Origin: CAYYGL01 sp964471235
GTDB taxonomy: Bacteria > Calditrichota > Calditrichia > RBG-13-44-9 > J075
Assembly: GCA_964471235.1 (NCBI GenBank)
Contig: CAYYGL010000040.1
Location: 1-29,835 of the forward strand
Length of the DNA: 29,835 nucleotides
Reading direction: 5' to 3'
The notes under the pieces are model-generated. The model did not search any database, had not been told where the DNA came from, and was given only the letters and a program-made list of their open reading frames with translations. A program made the position numbers and the translations under genes. This document shows, piece after piece, positions 15,837 to 23,325 of this stretch; the stretch's first letter is position 1, and each line of letters starts with the position of its first letter.

Positions 15837-16889
15837 CTACTTCCCATTCTCCCGCAACAGGGTAATGGCTTTCATGGAAGCCAGTCCGGCAGCGGAGACG
15901 GAGTCTTCCAGGTCGGCGGGTCCGGTGCAGGCACCGGCAGCATAAACGCCCGGTACGGAAGTGGTGACCGTATCCAGGGGGCCGCCCAGGGTTTCGATGA
16001 AGTTGTATTTGTTTTGCTTAAGCCCGAAGATTTTTGCCATTTCCCGGGTACCGGCGCTGGGTTCCATCCCCACGGATAGGATCACAATATCCATGGGAAT
16101 CTCAAACGGGCGGCGCATGGTGGTATCTTCGCCGCGAACCAGCAGCTTGTCACCCTTTTTCAGAATCTCCGTGGCAATCCCTTTTATGTAATTGACCTTA
16201 TATTTTTCCTGGGCAGGCCAGTAAATCTCATTTTCCCAGTAGCCGTACATCCGCATATCAATATAGAAGATGTACACCTTGGTATCGGGGAGTTGCTGGC
16301 GGATTTCGATGGCTTCTTTGGAGGCAATCCCGCAGCACACCTTGGAGCAATACTCATTCCCGATTCGGCGGTCACGAGAGCCGACGCACTGGATAAAACA
16401 CACTCGCTCCGGCACTTCGCCGGTCGACGGTTTGACCACCCGGTGGGCTTTTAACATCTTTTCGCAATCCACCAGGGTAATCACGTCCTCGAATTCGTAA
16501 TACCCGTATTTCTGGGTTTCACGACCGGGATCAAAATGTTGAAAGCCGGTGCAGATGATCACTGCACCCACATTGATCTTTTCCGAGCTTTTGGCATTTT
16601 TAATGGTGACGGTAAAGTCGCCGGCAGTACCTTCTGCTGCCACAACGGTAGAACCGAGGTGGATATCCACGTTGGGGTTATTATCCACCCGGCTGATCAT
16701 TTCATTCAGGGCATCTTCGGCACTGCGCAGGTCCGGCGTTAAGGCAGCATATTGCGCTTCATCCGGGGTACCGCCCAGCCTGTCTCGCTTTTCCACTAAA
16801 ATCGCTTTGTAACCCAAACCGGCAATGCCCCGCGCTGCTTCCAAACCGGCGGGACCACCGCCAATCACCAGAATATCTTGATTAGGCAT
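15837..16889 (-). CDS. shdrA: sHdrA, FAD-containing heterodisulfide-reductase-like subunit
   Basis: This 350-residue HdrA-like flavoprotein is the electron hub of the sHdr complex. It opens with a dinucleotide-binding motif ('VIGGGPAGLEAARGI', G10-G15) and FAD-contact acid region 'LVEKRDRLGG'. A cluster-binding stretch follows: C164, C168 ('CFIQCVGSRD'), C181, C185 and C186 ('YCSKVCCG'). A second FAD motif ends in 'VPGVYAAGACTGPADLEDSV'. It lacks the N-terminal and C-terminal ferredoxin domains of methanogen HdrA, as expected for the sulfur-oxidizing type. I chose ATG 16889 because GGAGG lies six bases upstream; ATG 16895 is in frame. It overlaps the end of hdrB1 by 8 bases. Confidence 0.92.
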   Translation of the reverse strand: MPNQDILVIGGGPAGLEAARGIAGLGYKAILVEKRDRLGGTPDEAQYAALTPDLRSAEDALNEMISRVDNNPNVDIHLGSTVVAAEGTAGDFTVTIKNAKSSEKINVGAVIICTGFQHFDPGRETQKYGYYEFEDVITLVDCEKMLKAHRVVKPSTGEVPERVCFIQCVGSRDRRIGNEYCSKVCCGIASKEAIEIRQQLPDTKVYIFYIDMRMYGYWENEIYWPAQEKYKVNYIKGIATEILKKGDKLLVRGEDTTMRRPFEIPMDIVILSVGMEPSAGTREMAKIFGLKQNKYNFIETLGGPLDTVTTSVPGVYAAGACTGPADLEDSVSAAGLASMKAITLLRENGK

Positions 16890-18081
16890 CTGCATCCTCC
16901 CAGGTTAAGTATTCTTTTTCACCGGATTTTATCTTTTCTACTGCTTTTTCAAATTCCTGCCATTTCTGTTTCCAATCGATTCCCAGTTTTTCAAAAAAGG
17001 GCTTATTATCCGTATTGTGCCAGTGCAGTTGCAGCACTTTATAAGGATGGGCGCCCATCGCCAGGGCAGCCACCTGAGAATCGGACATTACCGGCACTCC
17101 CACATTGCGCCCGTGAGCCCGCGCTGCAAACTGGCTCTGATCCAGCGTGGTAACACACCCGGTATCATGGGTCACCACGATATCCGGATTGGCTTCCTCC
17201 TTCATCACTTCGATTTTCCGTTGGACGGCGAAGGAGCGGGAAAAATCCCGGGAGACCAGAATGTGCCGGAAACCGAAGCCGCAGCAGTCAAACCAGGTGG
17301 AATAATCCGCCACATTGATCCCCAGTGCTTTCAGGGAGCCGGTCACAATGGCACTGCGCTGGGCGCCGTAAATTTCAGGATCATAAATGGCGTCTTCCTC
17401 AACCAGCTTGTGGTAATGGCAGGCGGGATGAACCGTGGCGGTGATCTTGCTCATGTCGATCACCTGGCGTTCGGCAAACTTATCCCGCATGGCATAGACC
17501 CACTCACTGTAATGCACAATTTCCTCGGGGAGCACCAGTTTCTTTCCCAATTTTTCCATAATTTCCCGCACCTGGCGGCGCAATTCGTGATGATGCAGCA
17601 GCTCATGGCGCACCTCTTTATAGTGCCCGAAGCTGGTGCCGCAATGGATGATGGGGAAATACCCGGTCTCATAAGCCGAGGCAAAATTACGAATCGCCAC
17701 TGCTGCCTGGGCTGCCACATTTGAGGTAGCAGATGCATAATAATTCCAGGCGGTGCAGGAGGTTTGATCGCGTGGGTCGATATAATCGAACCCCAACTGA
17801 CGATTTAACCAGAAAATAGAGGTGGAATACCCGGGAATGTGCCCGCACTGACCGCAACTCTTGTGGTGCCAGGTATGTTCATAAGGAATCTTCTTCTTTC
17901 GACCATACTTGGTATCCACTTCCACGTAAGGCTCGGGCACCCGTTGTACTTCCAACTCTCCCTCTTTTTCCAACTGGAAGAGAATATCATGAAAGTCTTC
18001 GCTGGGGGCTTCTTCCGGGGTGGTTTTAAACCCGGGCGTTTTGCCTGCTTTAATCACTTCCTCGACGGGTATATAGCTCAT
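16882..18081 (-). CDS. shdrB1: sHdrB1, heterodisulfide-reductase-like catalytic subunit
   Basis: This 399-residue subunit has two CCG-type Cys repeats, which in HdrB hold non-cubane [4Fe-4S] clusters. The second is 'HPACHYHKL' (C221), C266-C267 ('WFDCCGFGFRH') and C309 ('THDTGCVT'). The first is C76/C79, C109 and C147; it has Ser-Cys rather than Cys-Cys at 108-109. In sHdr this protein is thought to handle the sulfur-carrying partner. Family members are often nearer 300 residues; the extra N-terminal part, about 70 residues, is polar and Glu-rich. GAGAGG precedes the ATG. A structured leader and a nitroreductase gene lie upstream. Confidence 0.9.
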   Translation of the reverse strand: MSYIPVEEVIKAGKTPGFKTTPEEAPSEDFHDILFQLEKEGELEVQRVPEPYVEVDTKYGRKKKIPYEHTWHHKSCGQCGHIPGYSTSIFWLNRQLGFDYIDPRDQTSCTAWNYYASATSNVAAQAAVAIRNFASAYETGYFPIIHCGTSFGHYKEVRHELLHHHELRRQVREIMEKLGKKLVLPEEIVHYSEWVYAMRDKFAERQVIDMSKITATVHPACHYHKLVEEDAIYDPEIYGAQRSAIVTGSLKALGINVADYSTWFDCCGFGFRHILVSRDFSRSFAVQRKIEVMKEEANPDIVVTHDTGCVTTLDQSQFAARAHGRNVGVPVMSDSQVAALAMGAHPYKVLQLHWHNTDNKPFFEKLGIDWKQKWQEFEKAVEKIKSGEKEYLTWEDADA

Positions 18082-18126
18082 GATGAACCTCTCTTTTTAT
18101 ATTGTGATTGATATGAAAAATGCAGA

Positions 18127-18225
18127 GGATGGATAACCCGAACTCCCGGCAGTAACAGGATATTCCCACAACGTTACAAGTGTGTCCTTCCTATTTCGGG
18201 AGAAGCCCATCCTTCTGTTACCCGG
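18127..18225 (-). ncRNA. Candidate structured leader of hdrB1, pseudoknot-like
   Basis: Two sets of complementary segments interlock. Set A: GGATGG (18127-18132) with CCATCC (18207-18212), nested around CCCGAA (18137-18142) with TTCGGG (18195-18200). Set B: CCGGCAGTAACAG (18146-18158) with CTGTTACCCGG (18215-18225), two bases bulged. A and B cross, so they either form a pseudoknot or exclude one another. CTCCCG (18143-18148) can also compete for 18197-18202. The 3' end is 45 bases before the hdrB1 start. It does not match a riboswitch I know. Confidence 0.45.
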
Positions 18226-18262
18226 TCATGCCGATCCCTGCATTCCCCATACATCCAATGCT

Positions 18263-18898
18263 TTATTCACGAATCTCGAACAATCCTTCTTTTCGGGGAG
18301 CCGGTTCCGGTATTTCCAGACCATATCCCACATTCAAAACAAATGCAACCTTCCACTCATCGGGATGGCGATTCAGGAAGTTAATTAGCTGGTGCTCCAC
18401 GGTTGGGGAATGAAAGGTCACTACACCACTGTTTAATCCTTCTGCCTGTGCCTGAAGCATCATGTTTTGCACCGCAGACCAGGCAGACCCTAAATTATGC
18501 CCCAGGATAGACATGTGATCGGAAAAAGGCACCAGCCCCACAATCACCACCGGTGCATTTCCCAGGGTAGCAGCAAATTCATGGGCTTTCGCTTTCCATT
18601 TCTGTTCCTCTTCACTCTCATGCTCCGCTGCCCAGGATGCGGATTCATACTCCATGCGCAGGTATTTCAAAATCGTTTTGCTTTTGGTGATAATCTGAAC
18701 TGCTTCATCCCGTTGGGAACCTTTCAAGGCAATAAATTGCCACCCCTGGGGAAAATAAGGAGCATACGGCGCCCAGGTGCCGGCTTCCAGAACCCGGTGC
18801 AAACTCTCGGCACTCACCGGCTTCCCGGGGTCGAATTTTCGCACGGTTCGGCGAATTTTGATAAGGTCTAACATTGCTTGTGGTGAAATGGTTGCCAT
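18263..18898 (-). CDS. Nitroreductase-family flavoprotein
   Basis: This 211-residue protein belongs to the FMN-dependent nitroreductase fold. Signatures are 'RRTVRKFDPGKPV' (16-28, phosphate-binding Arg region), 'VLEAGTWAPYAPYFPQGWQF' (36-55), the buried 'NLGSAWSAVQNMMLQAQAEGLNSG' (about 135-158) and 'VAFVLNVGYG' near the end. These enzymes reduce nitro, quinone, flavin or thiol-linked substrates with NAD(P)H; the substrate here is unknown. It sits between hdrC1 and hdrB1, where sHdr islands normally have none. GGAG precedes the ATG. Its co-directional place inside the operon suggests a linked redox function, but it may also be a recent insertion. Confidence 0.88.
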   Translation of the reverse strand: MATISPQAMLDLIKIRRTVRKFDPGKPVSAESLHRVLEAGTWAPYAPYFPQGWQFIALKGSQRDEAVQIITKSKTILKYLRMEYESASWAAEHESEEEQKWKAKAHEFAATLGNAPVVIVGLVPFSDHMSILGHNLGSAWSAVQNMMLQAQAEGLNSGVVTFHSPTVEHQLINFLNRHPDEWKVAFVLNVGYGLEIPEPAPRKEGLFEIRE

Positions 18899-19012
18899 CG
18901 ATGTTCTCCTGTTTACTATATTCCGAATTATTCATATAGTAGATATAAATAATGTTTATTTCCTTCGGATTGCTCCGTATGGAACAACAGGATGCCCGAA
19001 CCATCGGACGGT

Positions 19013-19753
19013 TTAGTCAAACGTAATATCATACCCGGCATCTTCCAGACGTTCTTCCATCACATCCTGCAAAATCATAAACAAGCCTTCATCCACTTCT
19101 TTAATCATATCCATCACGCCGGTCATGTGCCAGATCAGGTAGAGCTCGATGATGGTCTTTTCATCCACATCCCAGCCGATTTCAGTGGTATGAAGGGTTT
19201 CCGGGGGCAGGGCGCGTCGCCATTCATCCAGGTTTTCGGCAATTTCATGCACATGGGTTCCCCAGTCGGGAAAGGCATCCGGTTGGAGCATATCCGGCGA
19301 AACCTGGGTACCGGTTGACATGATTTTGTAGATAATTCTGCCGTAACCCTCCAAGGCATCGCGGGCGGTTTGCAGCCCGTTTTTTACCGCCACCTCCCGG
19401 AGTAGGGTAATCAATCCGCCGGGAGAATTTCCCCGCGGGCAGCGGTCGCAGGAGAAGCACTGTGAACAATCCCAGATGCTGTCGTTCATTAAGGTGTAGA
19501 TCAAATCCACATCTTCGCGGGCGCACGCCTGGGCAATTACCCGGGGGCTGAAATCGTAGAAGCGCGCCGAGGGGCAGGCTGCCACGCAAATCCCGCATTC
19601 GTAGCATCCATACAGCACATCGCCAAAACGCATATCCGCCTTTACTTCATTGAACATCCGTTCCTTTTCCTCATACGGCACATCGGCGTATTTGTCCTGA
19701 GATAAATCCAGTGGAAAGGCGCTGTAATAATCTGAAGTCATATTTTCTGCCAT
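19013..19753 (-). CDS. shdrC1: sHdrC1, ferredoxin-type subunit
   Basis: This 246-residue HdrC-like subunit has two [4Fe-4S] motifs. The first is standard: C50/C53/C56/C60 ('CYECGICVAACPS'). The second is C96/C99/C102/C105 ('CSQCFSCDRCPRGNS'), with two rather than three residues before the last Cys. That spacing is uncommon among ferredoxins but may be normal for this family. The rest is helical. It would pass electrons between sHdrB1 and sHdrA. GGAG lies eight bases before the ATG, and lbpA1 ends 48 bases upstream, so both probably share a transcript. Confidence 0.9.
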   Translation of the reverse strand: MAENMTSDYYSAFPLDLSQDKYADVPYEEKERMFNEVKADMRFGDVLYGCYECGICVAACPSARFYDFSPRVIAQACAREDVDLIYTLMNDSIWDCSQCFSCDRCPRGNSPGGLITLLREVAVKNGLQTARDALEGYGRIIYKIMSTGTQVSPDMLQPDAFPDWGTHVHEIAENLDEWRRALPPETLHTTEIGWDVDEKTIIELYLIWHMTGVMDMIKEVDEGLFMILQDVMEERLEDAGYDITFD

Positions 19754-19801
19754 GGAATGTCTCCTTATTACGTCATCCCGATTTGGGGTAAACCATTCGA
19801 A

Positions 19802-20272
19802 TTAATCTTCAAATCCTTCCACATGCTCGCAGGCTTTAATGTCTTCCCGCTCAATCTTCTCCCGGTAGGCATTCACCGCCGCATCGCCGGACAACAAGTC
19901 ATTTAGTTCCTCATCGAGATTATCCGGTTTTAATTTGGCGATCCATCCTTTTTTGTAAGGGCTGCGGTTCAATAACTGAGGATCACTCACCACCGCTTCA
20001 TTAATTTCCACAATCTCCCCGGACACCGGGGTTTTCACCGGTCCCACCCACTTACTGCTTTCCACCGTTCCCAACGGTTTGCCTTTTGCCCGTTTGGAAC
20101 CCACTTTTTTAATTCGGGCATGCAGAACCGGTCCTGCCATATTCTGCGCCACATCCGTCATCCCAACGGTCACAGTACCGTCGTCATTGACCATTACCCA
20201 GGTGTGGTCATCCACTGAATAATACAAATCTTTTAAAATGACACATCCTCGAATTTCTTCTCGGTCAGCCAT
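19802..20272 (-). CDS. lbpA: Lipoate-binding protein LbpA1 (GcvH-like)
   Basis: This 156-residue GcvH-like lipoyl carrier has the lipoylation segment 'GTVESSKWVGPVKTPVSG' with K74 as the attachment lysine, followed by 'EIVEINEAVVSDP' and a 'KKGWIAKLKPDN' segment. Immediate linkage to hdrC1 is the standard sHdr arrangement, and no glycine-cleavage genes are near. LbpA is essential for sHdr-based oxidation in studied organisms; lipoate is thought to carry sulfur or electrons between sites. AAGGA lies eight bases before the ATG. It is 7 residues longer than LbpA2, mostly in the charged C-terminus. Confidence 0.9.
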   Translation of the reverse strand: MADREEIRGCVILKDLYYSVDDHTWVMVNDDGTVTVGMTDVAQNMAGPVLHARIKKVGSKRAKGKPLGTVESSKWVGPVKTPVSGEIVEINEAVVSDPQLLNRSPYKKGWIAKLKPDNLDEELNDLLSGDAAVNAYREKIEREDIKACEHVEGFED

Positions 20273-20316
20273 TGCCGATTTCCTTCTGTTTGCTGGTTTA
20301 CGGTTGAGGAAGAGGA

Positions 20317-20359
20317 CACTTGTGAGAACAAAATTTTGTATTGGTTACTATCACAGGTG
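20317..20359. promoter_or_regulatory. Nested inverted repeats upstream of lbpA1
   Basis: CACTTGTGA (20317-20325) and TCACAGGTG (20351-20359) are inverted with one mismatch. Between them lies a perfect 12-base palindrome, ACAAAATTTTGT (20328-20339). The site is 45-87 bases upstream of lbpA1, in the only long gap before the hdr core, where an operator would be expected. ArsR-family regulators control sHdr genes in some bacteria; no such gene is in the window. Confidence 0.45.
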
Positions 20360-20386
20360 CTCACCCCCTCGATGTTTTAATAGTTT

Positions 20387-20404
20387 GTTTTCTTCGCAGA
20401 AAAC
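20387..20404 (-). other. Hairpin with GCGA tetraloop after the DsrE gene
   Basis: GTTTTCT and AGAAAAC pair perfectly (7 pairs) with a GCGA loop on the minus-strand RNA, a GNRA-type tetraloop. It starts 20 bases after the DsrE stop. No U-tract follows, so it may protect the transcript end or mark processing rather than stop transcription. Confidence 0.45.
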
Positions 20405-20424
20405 AGTTAAGACAGAGTTTCGGA

Positions 20425-20805
20425 TCAAAAATACATCACATGGTCAGCACTCAACGCCAGGTCAATAATGCTGGTGGCGCCCAGGATTTCGACTCCATCA
20501 ATTAGATCGTCTTTGGTCATATCCCACAATTCCATGCTTTGCTGGCAAACCCGTAGTTTCACATCCGCATCCATTGCCTGGGTTAATAATGTTTTCAGGG
20601 TGACGTCGCTGGTAGGGTCTAATTGCACCTTTTCGGCTGCCCCCTTTTTGAGTTGATTGGTGCCGTTCATGGTAAACCACACCATCACGTCCATTTCCAT
20701 GGCAGCGGCAGCCATGGCGTAAAAAATCGGGGAATAGGTTCGGGTGGGAGTTTCCACCCCGTGGGTTTGAATAACCAGAATTTTTTTGCCTTCCAAATCT
20801 TCCAC
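20425..20805 (-). CDS. DsrE-family sulfur carrier, single-Cys type
   Basis: This 126-residue protein has the DsrE/F-like alpha/beta fold: 'KKILVIQTHGVETPTRTYSP' at the first strand-helix turn, 'AAAAMEMDVMVWFTMNG' in the second, and 'VKLRVCQQSMELWDM' with C87 at the usual persulfide position. Only one Cys is present in the protein. It would accept or pass sulfane sulfur with TusA. The start is a GTG, supported by GGAGG six bases upstream. Its subclass, perhaps DsrE3B or DsrE3C, cannot be fixed without alignment. Confidence 0.82.
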   Translation of the reverse strand: MEDLEGKKILVIQTHGVETPTRTYSPIFYAMAAAAMEMDVMVWFTMNGTNQLKKGAAEKVQLDPTSDVTLKTLLTQAMDADVKLRVCQQSMELWDMTKDDLIDGVEILGATSIIDLALSADHVMYF

Positions 20806-21022
20806 AATACGCCTCCGTGTTTTGATGATCAGGTAAATTTATGGTTCAATTACTATTGTCATTACGGAAAATTATAAGTGGTAAAAACCCAAAAGCTTCC
20901 GGTATTCTCCTCCCGGCGGAACCGGGATAACATGCTTTAGAATTCATCATTCCGGATTTATGCCGGAACCTCCCTGAAAAGCGAACGAGTTTAGTTGAAT
21001 CGAATAATTCGTATTCTGACCG
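20806..21022. other. Spacer with GC-rich inverted repeats, no gene
   Basis: Two short dyads, CCCGG/CCGGG at 20912-20926 and TTCCGG/CCGGAA near 20951-20970, lie between the small unknown gene and the DsrE gene. Neither is followed by a T-tract. No other signal was recognised. Confidence 0.35.
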
Positions 21023-21274
21023 TTATCCAATGGTGCAGGGTTTATTGGGATCTGCCCGCACAATCAAAAACTGCCGTTCCCAATCCCACTCATCGTGCTC
21101 CATCAAAAAATCATGTAAATCATTTTTATCTTCACTATGCTTCAGCAACTTCAATTGAATCGGGTTGCCCCGTGAATCCGTTTCCAATATCTCCATTAAA
21201 AGCCATTCCCCGGCTTTTTCCAGGTAGAGACGGGAGATATCTTTCAACGACAACGTTTTGTTTTCCCACTCCAC
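21023..21274 (-). CDS. Small protein of unknown function
   Basis: This 83-residue, acidic, Trp- and Leu-rich protein has no recognised domain. Visible features are 'LSLKDISRLYLEKAGEWLL', 'ETDSRGNPIQLKLL' and a C-terminal 'WERQFLIVRADPNKPCTIG' with the only Cys. The start is a GTG without a strong ribosome binding site, 12 bases after the ligase stop. It may be read by translational coupling. I take it as real because it fills the gap between two operon genes in phase with the strand, but it could be a false call. Confidence 0.55.
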   Translation of the reverse strand: MEWENKTLSLKDISRLYLEKAGEWLLMEILETDSRGNPIQLKLLKHSEDKNDLHDFLMEHDEWDWERQFLIVRADPNKPCTIG

Positions 21275-21285
21275 AGCATCCGATA

Positions 21286-22365
21286 TTAATTTTTGGCTAT
21301 TGAGTCGGCTAAACTCGCAATCGCACGAACCCAGTCAGCCGGTTCCACCCCGGGAGTTTGTACACCTTCTTCCCGGTAAAATTTTTCCACTACTTTTTGA
21401 AGCCCCGCTTGGGATGCTTCTGCCCCCAACAGGGCTTCTTCCAATTTCTCGAATTTCGTTTGAGGGTAAAAAGTGATGTCTCCGGAAAGGGTCAGGTCAT
21501 CTATGTGGTTATCCTTCAGGCGAATCGTCACCCGGATCAGTCCGCCCGGCGTTTTGACACTGGTCTCCCCCACCCAGACACCGGAATGAATTTTTACCGC
21601 CGGTCGAGCATGACCTCCCTTATGATACAACCACTCTTCACTGGCAAATTTCTGCTCCACCTTCTCTATCTCCTGCCATTCCCGTTCAGTGAAGTCTCCC
21701 ACCTCCACCGCAGTATTAAAAATCTTTTCACAATAGCGAAGATACCGTTCTGTAACTTCCTCCCACTCCGGCAGGGACCCTAACTCTTTTCGCATGGTGG
21801 TCATATACTTCTGCAAACTCTGGTAAACTTTATCCCGAAATTTCTCATCGGGCACATTCAACACCTTTGCCATCAACTCGAAATCGAAATCAAACATTAA
21901 GCTGCCCACTAACACTTCTGCCTGACCTATCTTAGCTGCTCCCATGCCGCCAATTTTCTTTCCGTGTACCTGGATGTCATTAATGGGACGAAAATATGCC
22001 TCGATTCCGTATGATTTATAAGTTTCCACTATTGGGTACGCATGCAGTTTAAATCGCTCTTCAATGCGCATGGGAAAAGCCTGCGGCTGAAACACCCACT
22101 GGGTAAACAACTGCTTCCGGTCCAAGTAAACCGCGCCCCCCCCCACTTCCCGCCGAACAATCGGTATGCCATGTTGCTGACAAAACGCAACATCCACTTC
22201 TTTCTGCAATTCCTGATGATAGCCGATACAGACATACGGTTCGGCGGGAGCGACCAGGATAATGGTATTGGGCGTCTCCGACGTTAATGCCCGGGCAACC
22301 CCGTGATAGACAGCCTGCGACCGCAATGCGGAGACGATACCGGCATCCACTAATCGAAGGGGCAT
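21286..22365 (-). CDS. Second lipoate-protein ligase, sLpl(AB)-type
   Basis: This 359-residue LplA-like ligase has 'RREVGGGAVYLD' (71-82), 'NDIQVHGKKIGGMG' (129-142) with the catalytic-site lysine, and a C-terminal B-type accessory domain from about 245 ('KTPGGLIRVTIRLKDNHIDDLTLSGD'). GGAG precedes the ATG. It lies in the TusA-DsrE-LbpA1 half of the island, whereas the other ligase sits beside LipS1/LipS2/LbpA2. The two differ enough to be old paralogs or separately acquired. One could prefer free lipoate and the other octanoate, or each could serve one LbpA; the sequence does not decide this. Confidence 0.85.
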   Translation of the reverse strand: MPLRLVDAGIVSALRSQAVYHGVARALTSETPNTIILVAPAEPYVCIGYHQELQKEVDVAFCQQHGIPIVRREVGGGAVYLDRKQLFTQWVFQPQAFPMRIEERFKLHAYPIVETYKSYGIEAYFRPINDIQVHGKKIGGMGAAKIGQAEVLVGSLMFDFDFELMAKVLNVPDEKFRDKVYQSLQKYMTTMRKELGSLPEWEEVTERYLRYCEKIFNTAVEVGDFTEREWQEIEKVEQKFASEEWLYHKGGHARPAVKIHSGVWVGETSVKTPGGLIRVTIRLKDNHIDDLTLSGDITFYPQTKFEKLEEALLGAEASQAGLQKVVEKFYREEGVQTPGVEPADWVRAIASLADSIAKN

Positions 22366-22432
22366 AAATCACTCCTGCAACTCACCTATCTAACCTCAAA
22401 CCTTTGAACCCTGAACCTTTAACCCCAGAACC
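22366..22432. repeat. CCTTTAA/CCCTGAA heptamer-like run
   Basis: About five degenerate 7-base units related to CCTTTAA fill 22395-22437 between the DsrE3A-like and ligase genes. They match the heptamer habit of the other spacers. Confidence 0.45.
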
Positions 22433-22957
22433 TCAAATAAACAAAGAGACATCCGCATCGGCTGCAAATTCCAGAAACGTCGCTGCGCCGCCGATTTCGC
22501 ATTCATCAATGAAATCTTCTTTCTTAAACCCAAACACGTCCATGGTCATCTGGCAGCCAATCATCCGCACATCCATTTCCACACACATTTCCCGTAATTC
22601 TTCTATGCTTGCCACACCTTTCTTCTTGAAGGTCTTTTTCATCAGACTGGTCGCCATGGTTTCAAAACCGGGGATGTTGCTCATCAGCAGATTGGGCATA
22701 TTCCAGCTAATTTTTTGGAAACCTTCCGGACCAAAGGGCATTTTCATGGGCATTGCCGGGTTTCCCACCGGTGAAACGGCTGCATGAAGTTTCTTCTTTA
22801 ACAACGGCAAGCCGTAAAATGTAAAAAAGATGGCAACGTCCCACCCCATTGCACCGGCAGCCGATGCCAGAATAAAGGGCGGATATGCCCAGTCAAGTGT
22901 TCCCCTCGATGAAATCAACGCCAGCCGACGCTGACCATTTCCATTGGATTGAGCCAT
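22433..22957 (-). CDS. dsrE3A: DsrE3A-like sulfurtransferase
   Basis: This 174-residue DsrE-family protein resembles the DsrE3A/peroxiredoxin-like subgroup that works with TusA. Two conserved cysteines, C125 and C135 ('CVEMDVRMIGC'), lie at the persulfide loop. Further traits are 'ASAAGAMGWDVAIFFTFYGLPLL' near 31-53, a long Met/Pro-rich insertion (60-100), and the 'CEIGGAATFLEFAADADVSLFI' C-terminus. It would mobilise sulfane sulfur from low-molecular-weight donors onto TusA. GGAG precedes the ATG, and tusA ends 23 bases upstream, so both are one transcript. Confidence 0.85.
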   Translation of the reverse strand: MAQSNGNGQRRLALISSRGTLDWAYPPFILASAAGAMGWDVAIFFTFYGLPLLKKKLHAAVSPVGNPAMPMKMPFGPEGFQKISWNMPNLLMSNIPGFETMATSLMKKTFKKKGVASIEELREMCVEMDVRMIGCQMTMDVFGFKKEDFIDECEIGGAATFLEFAADADVSLFI

Positions 22958-22980
22958 GATAACTCTCCTTACTTTATACT

Positions 22981-23220
22981 TCAGTGAGTTTTTTTGATGA
23001 CAAAGCGGTACTTGGAGCCTTCATCCTTAGCTTCCAATAACTCATGCCCGGTTTGCCGTGCCCAGGCTTCCATATCCGGTATGGAACCGGGGTCGGTAGA
23101 AATCATTTCCAACACCTGTCCCACTTCCAGGCTTTTCATCGCCTTATTGGTTTTTACCACCGGCATGGGGCAGAGTAAACCGGAACAATCAAGCGTTTGG
23201 GCAACTTGATAATCTGCCAT
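22981..23220 (-). CDS. tusA: TusA-family sulfur carrier protein
   Basis: This 79-residue TusA has C12 and the catalytic C17 in 'DCSGLLCPMPVVK', then 'LEVGQVLEMISTDPGSIPDMEAWARQTGHELLEA' as in all TusA-like proteins. It carries sulfane sulfur as a Cys-persulfide to the sHdr complex. GGAG precedes the ATG. It follows a TusA-like paralog without the catalytic Cys and precedes the DsrE3A-like gene, giving a compact sulfur-trafficking unit at the head of the island. Confidence 0.93.
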   Translation of the reverse strand: MADYQVAQTLDCSGLLCPMPVVKTNKAMKSLEVGQVLEMISTDPGSIPDMEAWARQTGHELLEAKDEGSKYRFVIKKTH

Positions 23221-23325
23221 GTTTTTCTCCTATAAGTTTAAATTGTTGAGATTGTGTTATGATAATCTGAACACAAAAATGAAACAGAGTTGTGTTGACC
23301 ACTACTTCTGTTGGGCGGAAGGCTG

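Noticed and set aside
12879..20272. Glycine cleavage system H proteins
   Set aside because: Both GcvH-like genes lie among sHdr and lipoate-assembly genes and no gcvT or gcvP is present.
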